Shown: positions 54,957 to 64,000 of the stretch, in pieces
How positions within the stretch are numbered: position 1 is the first letter of the stretch
Layout: every line of letters starts with the position of its first letter
NCBI RefSeq assembly: GCF_001188955.3
Contig: NZ_JPRF03000021.1
Span: forward strand, 248,001 to 312,000
From: Kitasatospora aureofaciens
GTDB lineage: Bacteria > Actinomycetota > Actinomycetes > Streptomycetales > Streptomycetaceae
DNA: 64,000 nucleotides
Direction: 5' to 3'
Notes under the pieces: generated by a model
The model's input: only the letters and a program-made list of their open reading frames with translations
Told to the model about the DNA's origin: nothing
Databases searched by the model: none
Made by a program: the position numbers and the translations under genes

Positions 54957-55391
54957 ATGACCACGCACACGCACACCACCAACGCCGCCCTCTCGTCACA
55001 GGCGGCCCAGGTCCTGCGCACACTGGCGCTCGACGAGGAGCTGAAGTGGCGCATCCCCGGCGACCCCGTTCTGGGCCCCCTGGCCCGCAAGGTCGCCCGG
55101 CGGTATGTGGCCGGCGAAACCCTCGCCGACGCCCTGGACCGCGCGCAGCAGATCCTGGCCGCCGGCCACCGTGTGAACGTCGAGTACATGGGCGAGAGCT
55201 GCCGCGACCCGCAGCGGGCTGTCGAAGAGACCGACACGTTCCTCGCCGCCGCCCGGCTCCTGCCGCCCGAGTGCTCAATCTCGCTCGACCTCTCCCACAT
55301 CGGCCTCGCCGTCGACGCACTTGGCGGGTTCGCGACGCCGGGCATCTCCCGTTCCCAGCCCGCCGCCAGGACGGCTGAGGGCGGATCCTAG
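54957..55391 (+). pseudogene. Proline dehydrogenase-like fragment (N-terminal half)
   Basis: ATG at 54957 opens a frame with good bias. VNVEYMGESCRDPQRAVEET and LPPECSISLDLSHIGLAVD are typical of the N-terminal half of the proline dehydrogenase TIM barrel, where the latter strand carries flavin contacts. After that the sequence turns to Gly/Ser/Ala/Arg text and stops at 55391. Full enzymes are about 300 residues; this has 144, and no C-terminal half follows. Like the neighbouring regulator on the other strand it has been cut short. Confidence 0.65.
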
Positions 55392-55400
55392 GGTGATCCC

Positions 55401-56000
55401 ATGGACGTGGGGGCGGTACTGATCGCGATGACCGGGGTGGCGGGTACGTTGGGCGCTGCGCTGCTGACCCAGCGCGGCGCGGACCGGGTCAAGAAGCGTG
55501 AGCTGGAGATGAGCCACGCCATCCAGGAACGCCGCGAGAACCGCGAACTGCGGCGGCGGTGCTACACCGAACTCCACCGGGACGCCCGACAGTTCGCCAC
55601 GGCGCTGAGCCGCCACCTGTACGTCATGCGGGACCGCGCGCCCGGGGACGAGGACGTGCAGGCGCTGGAAAGGGTGAAGGACGCCCACCGGGACCGCTGG
55701 TCCGAGACCCTGATGATCGCTCCGGACACCGTGATCGGTCCGGCCAACAAACTGAACGACGCACTGACCCGGGTGTACGGGCAGATCAAGCGCATCGAAC
55801 AGGGGAACCCCCGGCGCGGTGAGACGCTACGGTCGGCCGCCGAGGGACAACACGCGCTCTGGCCCCTGATCCGCGCCACCCGAGAAGCGATGCGCGCCGA
55901 CCTGGGCGTCACGGGCGCCGCCCCCTGGCCCGAGTCGACCTCGGCCGACGACCCGGCCATGATCGGCGACTTCGAGGAGACGGACGGCGAAACCTCCTAG
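55401..56000 (+). CDS. Hypothetical membrane-anchored coiled-coil protein (199 aa)
   Basis: ATG at 55401, nine bases after the previous stop, with weak GGGTGATC upstream. An N-terminal hydrophobic segment (GAVLIAMTGVAGTLGAALLT) is followed by a long charged helix (KKRELEMSHAIQERRENREL) likely to form a coiled coil, then a helical bundle to residue 170 and an acidic tail. It looks like an inner-membrane-facing protein with a cytoplasmic helical domain. Family unknown. Confidence 0.65.
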   Translation: MDVGAVLIAMTGVAGTLGAALLTQRGADRVKKRELEMSHAIQERRENRELRRRCYTELHRDARQFATALSRHLYVMRDRAPGDEDVQALERVKDAHRDRWSETLMIAPDTVIGPANKLNDALTRVYGQIKRIEQGNPRRGETLRSAAEGQHALWPLIRATREAMRADLGVTGAAPWPESTSADDPAMIGDFEETDGETS

Positions 56001-56103
56001 GCAGTGCCCGCGCTGGCCGTCGTGGGCCGGGCCGGGGCGGCCGGGAGGGCGGGCCGCTGCCGGGGCCGGCCTTTCGTAGTGGTGGGCTCGACGGCCTGGT
56101 GCA

Positions 56104-56583
56104 ATGCGGTGTTGCGCTGGGGACAACGCGGGCTGTGCGCTGGGCCTGACCCGGCGTCATGTGGCCGGAAGAGGCCGGGGGCGGGGCCCCGCGTACGACG
56201 CCGGCCACTGCAACGGAGCCGGCGGCTCCTATGTGCAGCCCGCGCAGGACCCGCTGTGGATCTGCGCCAGCTCGCCGATCCCGGCGGGCTACGTGCTCAC
56301 CGACCACAACCCCAGCAGCAGCCCCTGTCTCGGCGACGCCTGGCTCATGCGGCTGGTCACGGACGGGATCTGGACCTGCGCGGGCTCGCCGATCCCGGCC
56401 GGGTACGTCATGACCGGCCACTACCGCACCGGCTGCCGGGGCATCGGCTCCTGGTTCCAGCAGGTGGCTGCGCCCGGGCTGTCGATCTGCCCCGGCAACG
56501 CGGTCCCGGCCGGCTACCACCTGGGCACCTACAACAGTGCGGGCTGCGCGGGCCTGGGCTCCTGGGTCCTGCTCCGCAACTGA
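56104..56583 (+). pseudogene. Exported repeat protein lacking its N-terminus
   Basis: Residues 40-159 contain three repeats built on C-x-x-SPIPAGYVLTDH (WICASSPIPAGYV, WTCAGSPIPAGYV, SICPGNAVPAGYH), each followed by a Gly/Ser-rich stretch and another Cys. Such repeats occur in secreted Streptomyces proteins, but the first 40 residues here (Arg/Gly/Cys-rich) are no signal peptide and no good ribosome binding site precedes ATG 56104. The 5' end has probably been lost. The stop at 56583 looks natural. Function unknown. Confidence 0.55.
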
Positions 56584-56749
56584 CCCGGCTCGGGGGCGCC
56601 GCCCAGGCCCGCCCGGATCCCGGGTGCGGCACGGTGGCGTCCGGGCGCACTGGGCGCACCGCACGGACGGTGAAGGGCGCGGCGGTGGCGAGGCCGTGAA
56701 CGCGGAGAGAGGCCGGTTCGCGCCCGGACCCCCGAGCGGGCGGCGAACA

Positions 56750-56961
56750 CCCCTCGCCCGAGTGCCATCGATCGCCCAGCACAGGAACCGCTTGTGCGCG
56801 GTCTGGAACGGGCCCGACTCGTCCGGCAGATCCCGCCACGGTGAGCACGCGCGGTACTTCCACGCGATCGCCTCCAGAGTGCGGCGGTGGTCCGCCGCCC
56901 ACCGCCGCCCATGGACGGGATCTGCCTGTCCCGCCTCGATCCGGCGCAGTGCGGGACTCCG
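56750..56961 (-). pseudogene. IS5-family transposase N-terminal remnant
   Basis: One minus-strand frame reads LRRIEAGQADPVHGRRWAAD, then HRRTLEAIAWKYRACSPWRD and PFQTAHKRFLCWAIDGT, the N-terminal domain of IS5-type transposases. It has no start codon, and the DDE domain is absent; the text ends in Arg/Ala after DGT. No terminal repeats were found. It is debris between the truncated repeat-protein gene and the HU gene. Confidence 0.7.
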
Positions 56962-56967
56962 CCGACA

Positions 56968-56999
56968 GCGGCCCGGGAACTCCTGGGCACCCGGGCCGC
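56968..56999 (-). terminator. Hairpin after the HU gene
   Basis: GCGGCCCGGG and CCCGGGCCGC form a ten-pair stem with a 12-base loop, nine bases beyond the stop of the HU gene on the minus strand. No T run follows. Confidence 0.6.
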
Positions 57000-57007
57000 T
57001 CCTGCTG

Positions 57008-57283
57008 CTACTTCACGGCTTCCTTGAGCTTGGAGCCGGCCGTGGCCTTGACGCTGTAGCCGGCCGGGATCTCGATCGGGTCCCCGGTCTGCGGGTTGCG
57101 GGCCTTACGGGCAGCGCGGTGGGTGCGCTCCAGGGTCAGGAAGCCGGGGATCAGCAGCTTCTCGTCGCCTTTGAAGACGATCTCTCCGGCGATCTCCGCG
57201 AACGCCGAGAGGACGGCGTCGGCGTCCTTCTTGGGAAGGCCGGCCCGCTCGGAGATGGCTGCCACGAGTTCGGTGCGGTTCAT
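57008..57283 (-). CDS. HU-family nucleoid protein (91 aa)
   Basis: ATG at 57283 follows AGGCACG. The protein is a standard HU: NRTELVAAISERAGLPKKDA at the start, the core GFLTLERTHRAARKARNPQT where the DNA-binding arm and Lys/Arg lie, and IEIPAGYSVKATAGSKLKEA at the end. There is no C-terminal Lys-rich extension of the HupS type. It binds DNA as a dimer and bends it. It stands alone with its own terminator. Confidence 0.93.
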   Translation of the reverse strand: MNRTELVAAISERAGLPKKDADAVLSAFAEIAGEIVFKGDEKLLIPGFLTLERTHRAARKARNPQTGDPIEIPAGYSVKATAGSKLKEAVK

Positions 57284-57889
57284 CGTGCCTGCTTTCGATC
57301 ACGGTACTGGTCCCACCGCATGCTGCCAGATCCTCCGGGCAAGCCGGTCCGCAAGAGGAAGCGGCGCGCCGTGCAGTCGAAGAGGACATCGGCGAACCGT
57401 GCTGATCGAGGTCACCGCTTTCGCGGCACTGCTGGCTGTCACGGTCCGGGACGGACCCGGCCGGGCTGCTGAACGGGGACGGACGCACGGCCCGGGCGGC
57501 GGTGCGCCTGCGACCGGCTTGCCGGGCCAGGACGACCGCAGGCGTGCCCGCGCGGCCGCGCCGCGGTGGGTGAGTGTCGCGGGACGACGGATCGGCCCGA
57601 ACACGCGCTGGGCGGTGCGGGGAGAGACCCACCGTGGCCGTGGAGGCAGCGACCGGAGCGACCGAAGGTTCGCATGTGCCCGAGGGCTGCCCCCTGGCCG
57701 GTCGGTGACGGCGTACGGGCGCGGACGCGGGTGCGGACGGGTGCGGCGGGGTCGGCGGGGTGTGCCCCACGCCGATACGCCCGAACGGGTGAATCGGCAC
57801 CGCGTGCCGCTGACGCCGGGGGCGGAGTCGCTCAACGGGGAACCAGCCGGAGGACGCTACGACTGACCACCGACGGAGAAAGGCCCCCG
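57284..57889. other. Intergenic region upstream of phosphoketolase, no gene seen
   Basis: About 605 bases between divergent HU and phosphoketolase genes. Frames on both strands are Arg/Pro/Gly-rich shadows without ribosome binding sites. The promoters of both genes must lie in it. Confidence 0.4.
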
Positions 57890-60283
57890 ATGCGCACCGA
57901 GCAGTCGAACAGTCCCGGCACCTGTGCCGCGCCGGGCGAGCGGGAACTCGCCGAGCTGGACGCCCACTGGCGTGCGGCGAACTACCTGGCGGCCGGGCAG
58001 ATCTACCTGATGGCCAATCCGCTGCTGCGCGAGCCGCTGCGGCCGGAGCACACCAAGCCCCGCCTGCTCGGCCACTGGGGCACATCGCCGGGCCTCAACC
58101 TGGTGTACACCCACCTCAACCGGGTGATCAAGGCGCGAGATCTGGACGCGATCTGCATCTGGGGCCCCGGCCACGGCGGTCCGGCCGTGCTGGCCGGCTC
58201 CTGGCTGGACGGCAGCTACACCGAGCACTACCCCGACATCACCTGCGACGAGGCGGGGATGGCCGCGCTGTTCCGGCAGTTCTCCTTCCCCGGCGGCGTG
58301 CCCAGCCACGTGGCCCCCGAGACACCGGGCTCCATCCACGAGGGCGGCGAGCTGGGCTACTCGCTCGCCCACGCCTACGGCGCCGCACTCGACAACCCCG
58401 GCCTGGTGGTCGCCTGTGTGATCGGGGACGGCGAGGCCGAGACCGGCCCACTGGCCGCCTCCTGGCACGCCAACAAGTTCCTCGATCCGGTCCACGACGG
58501 CGCGGTGCTGCCGATCCTGCACCTCAACGGCTACAAGATCGCGAACCCCACCGTGCTCGCCCGCCTCCCGCACGAGGAACTGGACGCACTGCTGCGCGGC
58601 TACGGCCACGAACCCCTGCACGTCGCCGGCGACGAACCGGCGCAGGTGCACCGGGCGATGGCGGCCGCGATGGACACCGCACTCGACCGGATCGCCGATG
58701 CCCAGCACGCGGCCCGCACCGACGGCACCACCGAGCGCCCCCGCTGGCCGGTGATCGTGCTGCGCACACCCAAGGGCTGGACCGGCCCGCACGAGGTCGA
58801 CGGCGTACCGGTGGAGGGCACCTGGCGCGCCCACCAGGTGCCGCTCGACCACGTGCGGGACAACCCCGAACACCTCGCCCAGCTGGAGGCCTGGCTGCGC
58901 TCCTACCGCCCCGACGAGCTCTTCGACGACCGGGGCCGCCCGGTGCCGGACGTGCTCGCCTGCCTGCCCGCAGGTCGGCGCAGGCTCGGGGCGAACCCGC
59001 ACACCAACGGCGGGCTGCTCACCCGTCAGCTGCCGATCCCGCCACTGGAGAAGTACGCGGTGACGGTGGACGAGCGCGGCGCGACCACGCACGAACCCAC
59101 CCGGGTGCTCGGCGACCTGCTGGAGCAGGTCATGGCCGACACCGCCGAGCGGCGCGACTTCCGCCTGGTCGGCCCGGACGAGACCGCCTCCAACCGGCTC
59201 CAGGCCGTCTACCGGGCCACGGGCAAGGCGTGGGAGGCGGGGCTGCTGCCGACCGACGAGCACCTGGAACGCGGCGGCCGGGTGATGGAGATCCTCTCCG
59301 AGCACGTCTGCCAGGGCTGGCTGGAGGGCTACACGCTGACGGGCCGACACGGCCTCTTCTCCTGCTACGAGGCGTTCGTCCACATCATCGACTCGATGGT
59401 CAACCAGCACGTCAAGTGGCTGCGCACCACCCGCCGACTGCCCTGGCGCGCGCCCGTCCCGTCGCTGAACTACCTGCTCACCTCGCACGTGTGGCGCCAG
59501 GACCACAACGGCTTCTCCCACCAGGACCCGGGTTTCGTCGACCACGTCCTCAACAAGAGTCCCGAAGCCGTGCGCGTCTACTTCCCGCCGGACGCCAACA
59601 CGCTGCTCGTCACGGCCGACCACGTGCTGCGCTCGAAGGACTACGTCAACGTCGTCATCGCGGGCAAGCAGCCCTGCTTCGACTGGCTGACGCTGGAGGA
59701 GGCCCGGGTGCACTGCGCGCGCGGGCTGGGCATCTGGGACTGGGCCGGCACCGAGGACGGCGCCCGCGAGCCCGACGTGGTCCTCGCCTGCGCCGGGGAC
59801 GTACCCACCATGGAGGTGCTGGCCGCCGCCGGCCTGCTCCGCCGGCACCTGCCCGATCTCGCGGTCCGGGTCGTCAACGTGGTCGACATCGCCCGCCTGC
59901 TGCCGGCCGAGGAGCATCCGCACGGCATGCCCGACCGCGAGTTCGACGCCGTCCTCACCCGCGACAAGCCCGTGATCTTCGCCTACCACGGCTACCCGTG
60001 GCTGATCCACCGCCTCACCTACCGCCGCGCCGGACACCCCGACATCCACGTGCGCGGCTACAAGGAGATCGGCACCACCACCACGCCGTTCGACATGGTG
60101 CTGCGCAACGACCTCGACCGCTACCGCCTGGTCATGGACGTCATCGACCGCGTTCCCGGCCTGGCCGTGCGGGCCGCCCACGTCCGCCAGCGGATGGCCG
60201 ACGTCCGCACCCGCCACGACGCCTGGATCCGTGCGCACGGCACCGACCTGCCCGAAGTCACCGACTGGACCTGGCCCCACTGA
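57890..60283 (+). CDS. Phosphoketolase (797 aa)
   Basis: ATG at 57890 follows GAGAAAGGCCCCC. Thiamine-diphosphate enzyme features are clear: the start [20 protein letters not shown], the substrate region [20 protein letters not shown], the ThDP/Mg motif [20 protein letters not shown] near residue 185, and [20 protein letters not shown] near 540 which holds the pyrimidine-end contacts. It splits xylulose 5-phosphate (and maybe fructose 6-phosphate) into acetyl phosphate plus a smaller sugar phosphate. It stands alone; no acetate kinase or phosphotransacetylase gene is next to it. Length is normal for the family. Confidence 0.93.
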   Translation: MRTEQSNSPGTCAAPGERELAELDAHWRAANYLAAGQIYLMANPLLREPLRPEHTKPRLLGHWGTSPGLNLVYTHLNRVIKARDLDAICIWGPGHGGPAVLAGSWLDGSYTEHYPDITCDEAGMAALFRQFSFPGGVPSHVAPETPGSIHEGGELGYSLAHAYGAALDNPGLVVACVIGDGEAETGPLAASWHANKFLDPVHDGAVLPILHLNGYKIANPTVLARLPHEELDALLRGYGHEPLHVAGDEPAQVHRAMAAAMDTALDRIADAQHAARTDGTTERPRWPVIVLRTPKGWTGPHEVDGVPVEGTWRAHQVPLDHVRDNPEHLAQLEAWLRSYRPDELFDDRGRPVPDVLACLPAGRRRLGANPHTNGGLLTRQLPIPPLEKYAVTVDERGATTHEPTRVLGDLLEQVMADTAERRDFRLVGPDETASNRLQAVYRATGKAWEAGLLPTDEHLERGGRVMEILSEHVCQGWLEGYTLTGRHGLFSCYEAFVHIIDSMVNQHVKWLRTTRRLPWRAPVPSLNYLLTSHVWRQDHNGFSHQDPGFVDHVLNKSPEAVRVYFPPDANTLLVTADHVLRSKDYVNVVIAGKQPCFDWLTLEEARVHCARGLGIWDWAGTEDGAREPDVVLACAGDVPTMEVLAAAGLLRRHLPDLAVRVVNVVDIARLLPAEEHPHGMPDREFDAVLTRDKPVIFAYHGYPWLIHRLTYRRAGHPDIHVRGYKEIGTTTTPFDMVLRNDLDRYRLVMDVIDRVPGLAVRAAHVRQRMADVRTRHDAWIRAHGTDLPEVTDWTWPH

Positions 60284-60603
60284 CCCGCCCGGGCCCGGGC
60301 CCGGGCCCCGCACCCGCGCCGCCGCCGGGCGGCCGGGATGATGACTCCGGATGAGCGGGAGGGGCTGGAGGAGACCGAGCTGCGCCCCGGCGATCCGGAC
60401 GCGTTGAGAAGCTCGCCGAACGCCTCGCGTTCCGGGATACCCGGTGCCGGGATACCGGGTCGAAGGTGGACCGGCGCTAGCCGGATGGGCGATACCTGGA
60501 TGCCCGGATCGGTTGGCGGACCGGTGACGCAGCGTTTCTCCTGGGTGGGGTGAGCGGAATGGTGCTCTGACCTGACATGGTGCCCTGACCCGAGGAGTGT
60601 GCG
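60284..60603. other. Intergenic region with palindromic GC tract
   Basis: A perfect palindrome GCCCGGGCCCGGGCCCGGGC at 60288-60307 lies just after the phosphoketolase stop and probably acts as its terminator. Near 60432-60460 a short inverted/direct repeat CCGGGATACCCGGT / CCGGGATACCGGGT appears. No coding frame otherwise. Confidence 0.5.
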
Positions 60604-62073
60604 ATGGCGTCGAGCGAACCCGCTCGCGGTCCCGAGGACGGAGGAGCGCCGGGGCCCGAGGGCTCCGCCGCGCCCGGATCCGGCGAACCTGTGCCGTCCG
60701 CTCACGCATCCCCGGCCGGGGCCGGGGCCGGAGGCGAGGGCGTGCAGGGCGGCGTAGGGGAGGACGTCGCTCAGTTGAGTGCGCGGATCGCCGCACTTGA
60801 GGCGGCCACGCCGCCGCGCGGTAGGGAACACCGCCGGTGGCGGACCTCGGGCGCGGTGGTGCTGATCGTGATCGCGTCGCTGTTGTCCCTGCTGTCGGTG
60901 CTGGCGGTGTGGACGTCCGACTTCGTGGGCGACACCGACCGGTACGTCCGGACCGTCGCTCCGCTCGCCAGCCAGCCCGACGTCCAGACGGCGGTCACCA
61001 ACCGGGTCACCCAGGTCGTGCTGGAGCAGATCGATGTGAACGCCCTGGTGAAGGAGCTCTCCGACGCCGCCGCCCAGCAGGGCGTGCCGCAGAACGCCGC
61101 GAACCTCATCAACGACCTCAGCGGCCCGATCAAGAGCGGCCTGACCCAGCTGGTCGGCTCCGTCGTGAACAAGGTGGTCACCAGCAGTGCCTTCGAAACG
61201 GTGTGGGTGGAGGCCAACCGGGCGGTGCACAGTTCCCTGGACAAGGCACTCACCGGCCAGGGTGGTGGCGCGATCAAACTGGAGAACAACCAGGTCGCCA
61301 TCGACCTCGCGCCCGTGATCGCCAAGGTGAAGGACGAACTCGTCAACGCCGGTCTCGGGGTCGCGGCGAAGATCCCGGACGTGCACACCAACTTCGTGGT
61401 GTTCGCCTCCGACGACATCGGCAAGGTCAAGTCGTACTTGCGGCTGCTGGACATCATGGGCGCCTGGCTGCCGGTCGTCACCGTCCTGATCGCCGCCGGT
61501 GGTGTGTTCCTCGCCGTCAACCGTCGCCGGGCACTGGTCGGCGCCGCCGTCGGGGTGGCGCTCGCCATGCTCCTGCTCGGGATCGCGCTCACGGTCTTCC
61601 GCGCGTTCTACCTCGACCACCTGCCCCCCGGCGCCGACCAGGCAGCCGCCGGCACGGTCTACGACACCCTGATCCGGTTCATGCGCGCCACCGTCCGCGC
61701 GGTCGGCACCGTCGCCGTGGTCACCGCCGTCGGCGCCGCCCTGATCGGTCCCTCCCGACCGGCGGTCGCGGTGCGCACCGGCTGCCGGCGGATCATCGGC
61801 TCGCTGCGCGGTGCGCTGTACTCGCTCGGCATGAGGCTCGGCCCGGTGGGCCCGTTCGTGCACCGTTTCAAGCGGTGGATCGGTGCGCTGATCCTGCTGG
61901 TGGCGGCCGTGATCCTGGCGACCTGGTCCTACCCGACCTGGGCGGTGGTGCTGTGGATCACCTTCTTCGTGGCACTGGCCTTCGCGATCCGGGAGTTCCT
62001 GGACACCGGCGGGGACGGTGACCGGGCACCAACCCCCACGACCACGGGCGGGCCGCCCCCGGCCAACGCCTGA
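60604..62073 (+). CDS. Multi-pass membrane protein of unknown function (489 aa)
   Basis: ATG at 60604 follows GAGGAGTGTGCG. The first 75 residues are a Pro/Gly/Ala/Glu-rich linker ending in a short coiled coil (AQLSARIAALEAATPPRG). One hydrophobic helix follows (VVLIVIASLLSLLSVLAVW), then an extracytoplasmic domain of about 190 residues with helices such as TNRVTQVVLEQIDVNALVKE, and then four more helices between residues 290 and 470. The layout is that of a conserved actinobacterial integral membrane protein; no enzyme motif is seen. Confidence 0.75.
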   Translation: MASSEPARGPEDGGAPGPEGSAAPGSGEPVPSAHASPAGAGAGGEGVQGGVGEDVAQLSARIAALEAATPPRGREHRRWRTSGAVVLIVIASLLSLLSVLAVWTSDFVGDTDRYVRTVAPLASQPDVQTAVTNRVTQVVLEQIDVNALVKELSDAAAQQGVPQNAANLINDLSGPIKSGLTQLVGSVVNKVVTSSAFETVWVEANRAVHSSLDKALTGQGGGAIKLENNQVAIDLAPVIAKVKDELVNAGLGVAAKIPDVHTNFVVFASDDIGKVKSYLRLLDIMGAWLPVVTVLIAAGGVFLAVNRRRALVGAAVGVALAMLLLGIALTVFRAFYLDHLPPGADQAAAGTVYDTLIRFMRATVRAVGTVAVVTAVGAALIGPSRPAVAVRTGCRRIIGSLRGALYSLGMRLGPVGPFVHRFKRWIGALILLVAAVILATWSYPTWAVVLWITFFVALAFAIREFLDTGGDGDRAPTPTTTGGPPPANA

Positions 62074-62250
62074 TCCGTCCCGGCACCTGCGGCATGCGCG
62101 AGCAACGGGAAGGCCGTCCTCGGGAGTTCATCCACTTCTTCCATCGTGCCGGCCCGAACCACAGCTCTCGCCACGAGGCATGCAGCCACCCGGGTCTGGC
62201 CCCATGCTGGAGATGAGGGGGGTGTGACAACGGAGGAAGAAGTGGTGGAG

Positions 62251-62460
62251 ATGAGGACCGTTGTCGACCTCACACGCTGCCAGGGCTACGCACAGTGCGT
62301 GTTCCTCGCCCCGGAGGTGTTCGAACTGCACGGGGAGGAGGGGCTGCTGTACGCCACGGCCGTCCCGGACGACCAGGTGGAGCGGGTACGCCAGGCCGCG
62401 GCGGCGTGCCCGGTGCAGGCGATCCTCCTCGGGGAAGAGGTGAGCACCGGTGGCCGGTGA
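62251..62460 (+). CDS. [3Fe-4S] ferredoxin (69 aa), cassette B
   Basis: ATG at 62251 has GGAGG and GGTGGAG upstream; a GTG three codons earlier is also possible. The cluster ligands are in DLTRCQGYAQCVFLAP and AAACPVQAIL, almost the same as in cassette A (43172-43399). It leads the second ferredoxin, reductase, P450 operon. The reductase start overlaps its end by 11 bases. Confidence 0.9.
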   Translation: MRTVVDLTRCQGYAQCVFLAPEVFELHGEEGLLYATAVPDDQVERVRQAAAACPVQAILLGEEVSTGGR

Positions 62461-63805
62461 TCTGAAAGACGGCCTCATCGTCATCGTCGGCGCGTCGCTG
62501 GCCGGGCTGAGAGCCGCAGAGGCCCTGCGCGAGGAGGGCTTCACCGGGTCCCTGACCGTGGTCGGGGACGAGCCCCACGCCCCCTACGACCGGCCGCCGC
62601 TGTCCAAGCAGGTGCTGCTGGGCCAGGCGACGGCGGACACCCTGGAGCTGCCGATGCGCCGGGACCCGGACGCCGAGTGGCGCCTCGGCGTGCGCGCCAC
62701 CGGTGTGGACCTGCTGGCGAAACGGGTACTGCTGGCCGACGGCGACTCGCTGCCCTACGACCGGCTGCTGATCGCCACCGGAACCCGTGCGCGGCCCTGG
62801 CCCAACCCGGAGGAAGGCGCCCTGGACGGGGTGTTCACCCTGCGCACGCGCGAGGACGGCGCGGGACTGGCCGAGCGGCTGGCCGCGAGACCGGAGCGGG
62901 TACTGGTGATCGGCGGCGGCTTCACCGGCTCCGAGATCGCCTCCGCCTGTCGGGAACTGGGCCTCGCGGTGACCGTCGCCGAACGCGGCCCCGCACCCCT
63001 GGTGGGTGCGCTCGGCGGCACCCTGTCCAAGCTCGCCGCCGTCATGCAGCGCAACCACGGCGTGGACCTGCGCACCGGGGTGACGGTCACCGCCCTGAAC
63101 GGCAACGGCGCCTTCACCGGCGCGCAGCTGTCCGACGGCAGCCGCGTCGAGGCGGACGTGTGCGTCGTGGCGCTGGGCGCGATCCGCAACGTGGAGTGGC
63201 TGGCGGAGTCCGGGCTGGCGGCGGGCCCACGCGGCATCGCCTGCGACGCAGGCTGCAGGGCCTTCACCATGTACGGGATCGTCACCGACGACGTCTTCGT
63301 GGCCGGCGACGTCTCCCGCTTCCCCCACCCGCTGTTCGGCTACCAGATGCTCTCCCTGGAGCACTGGGGCAACGCCGTCGAGCAGGCCGCGGTCGCGGCC
63401 CACAACATGGTCAACCCCGGCCCGCTGCAGCGCCCGCACCTGGCCCTACCGGTCTTCTGGTCGACCCAGTTCGGACTCAACATCAAGTCGGTGGGCGTCC
63501 CCACCTACTCCGACCACGTGGTCATCGCACAAGGGTCCCTGGAGGCACGGCGTCTGGCGATGGTCTACGGCTACCAGGGCCGGGTCACCGCCGCCGTCAC
63601 CGTCGACATGGCCAAGGCGCTCGACTACTACCGACACCTGATCGAGACCGCCGCCCCCTTCCCGCCCCCGCCCGGGGCCCAGGACCGTGCGATCGCGGCC
63701 GACATCGCGATCCCCTCCGCCGTACCGGACCCCTCCGTGCTGTCCCACGGTCCGACCGTCGCACTCACCGGGCACCTTCCGGACCGCCGGCTGACGGTGG
63801 TGTAG
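62450..63805 (+). CDS. Ferredoxin reductase, FAD-dependent (451 aa), cassette B
   Basis: GTG at 62450 lies within the end of the ferredoxin gene. FAD motif VIVGASLAGLRAAEALREEG, then DEPHAPYDRPPLSKQVLLG; NAD(P)H motif VLVIGGGFTGSEIASACREL; late flavin contact VFVAGDVSRFPHPLFGY. These match the cassette A reductase position for position, with GLRAAEALREEGFTGSLT shared exactly, so the two arose by duplication. It supplies electrons to its ferredoxin for the P450 that follows 30 bases later. Confidence 0.9.
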   Translation: MAGDLKDGLIVIVGASLAGLRAAEALREEGFTGSLTVVGDEPHAPYDRPPLSKQVLLGQATADTLELPMRRDPDAEWRLGVRATGVDLLAKRVLLADGDSLPYDRLLIATGTRARPWPNPEEGALDGVFTLRTREDGAGLAERLAARPERVLVIGGGFTGSEIASACRELGLAVTVAERGPAPLVGALGGTLSKLAAVMQRNHGVDLRTGVTVTALNGNGAFTGAQLSDGSRVEADVCVVALGAIRNVEWLAESGLAAGPRGIACDAGCRAFTMYGIVTDDVFVAGDVSRFPHPLFGYQMLSLEHWGNAVEQAAVAAHNMVNPGPLQRPHLALPVFWSTQFGLNIKSVGVPTYSDHVVIAQGSLEARRLAMVYGYQGRVTAAVTVDMAKALDYYRHLIETAAPFPPPPGAQDRAIAADIAIPSAVPDPSVLSHGPTVALTGHLPDRRLTVV

Positions 63806-63835
63806 CCCACATCCCGCCCCCTGTGAGGAGCCACC

Positions 63836-64000
63836 ATGGACTCCGCGACCCTGCTCGCACGGATCACCGACTACGCCAGCCGTCCCAACCCCTATCCGCT
63901 GTACGCGGAACTGCGCGAGGCCGGTCCTGTGGTGCCGCAGGCCGACGGCAGCTACCTGATCGGCACCTACCACCACATCGCCGCTCTGCTCCACGACCCA
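63836..64000 (+). CDS. Cytochrome P450, cassette B, cut by the window end
   Basis: ATG at 63836 follows GAGGAGCCACC. Only 55 codons are visible: YASRPNPYPLYAELREAGPV then VPQADGSYLIGTYHHIAALL. This matches the N-terminus of the cassette A P450 (SSRADPYPLYAEL, EDGSYVVSTYREITDLLH). Heme loop and other motifs lie outside the window. The same gene order as cassette A supports the call. Confidence 0.85.
   Translation, partial: MDSATLLARITDYASRPNPYPLYAELREAGPVVPQADGSYLIGTYHHIAALLHDP

Noticed and set aside
57857..60796. A 979-codon minus-strand open frame opposite phosphoketolase
   Set aside because: Phosphoketolase motifs are on the plus strand; the long frame results from the absence of stops in reverse-complement GC-rich codons.

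Overview
The window is very GC-rich with strong G/C bias at third codon positions, GTG and TTG starts, and purine-rich ribosome binding sites. Together with a full carotenoid (isorenieratene-type) gene set, many secreted proteins and ferredoxin-P450 cassettes, this points to a Streptomycetaceae chromosome (Streptomyces or Kitasatospora), probably an accessory arm. I saw no rRNA, tRNA, CRISPR array or intact transposon. No database search was possible; assignments rest on motifs and recalled family knowledge.

Layout. 0-6 kb: a cut-off alpha/beta hydrolase, a MerR-type regulator behind a long repeat-bearing leader, small hypothetical genes, a secreted protein, and a patch of broken genes (a short PhyH-like dioxygenase, an orphan sedolisin propeptide, a secreted-protein fragment). 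6-19 kb: PASTA membrane protein, a large membrane protein, a papain-like peptidase, a lipoprotein behind a damaged DNRLRE/amidase surface protein, a formaldehyde-dehydrogenase-like zinc enzyme, and two exported proteins. 19.9-26.2 kb: a tight four-gene operon (GMC oxidoreductase, membrane metallophosphoesterase, alpha/beta hydrolase, acetoacetate-decarboxylase-like protein). 26-30.7 kb: mycothiol-type isomerase, secreted lytic transglycosylase, PitA phosphate transporter with a small membrane partner, secreted peptide. 30.9-33.6 kb: four minus-strand genes including a secreted TNT-type NADase toxin followed by a small candidate immunity gene. 33.8-40.5 kb: SpoIIE-type phosphatase, LppU-like membrane protein, SnoaL-like protein, an HTH protein with an operator-like repeat, a secreted lipase-like protein, an IS630 remnant, and a GAP-family membrane protein.

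40.5-64 kb: a ferredoxin / ferredoxin reductase / P450 cassette on the minus strand, an SDR, a GH15 glucoamylase/trehalase, the crt cluster (crtE fragment, crtI, crtB, Rieske protein on plus; crtU, crtT fragment, crtY on minus), several truncated genes and an IS5 remnant, an HU protein, phosphoketolase, a large membrane protein, and a second ferredoxin / reductase / P450 cassette on the plus strand cut by the window end. The two cassettes have the same gene order and are clear paralogues in opposite orientation.

How the genes work together. The crt genes would turn geranylgeranyl diphosphate into phytoene, lycopene, beta-carotene and then an aromatic carotenoid, but crtE here is only a 3' fragment and crtT only a 5' fragment, so precursor supply must come from another locus. 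The P450 cassettes carry their own electron supply. The GMC operon looks like a self-contained oxidation/hydrolysis/decarboxylation pathway on a lipid-like substrate, which I cannot name. Gene decay is frequent: at least nine truncated or frameshifted genes were found.
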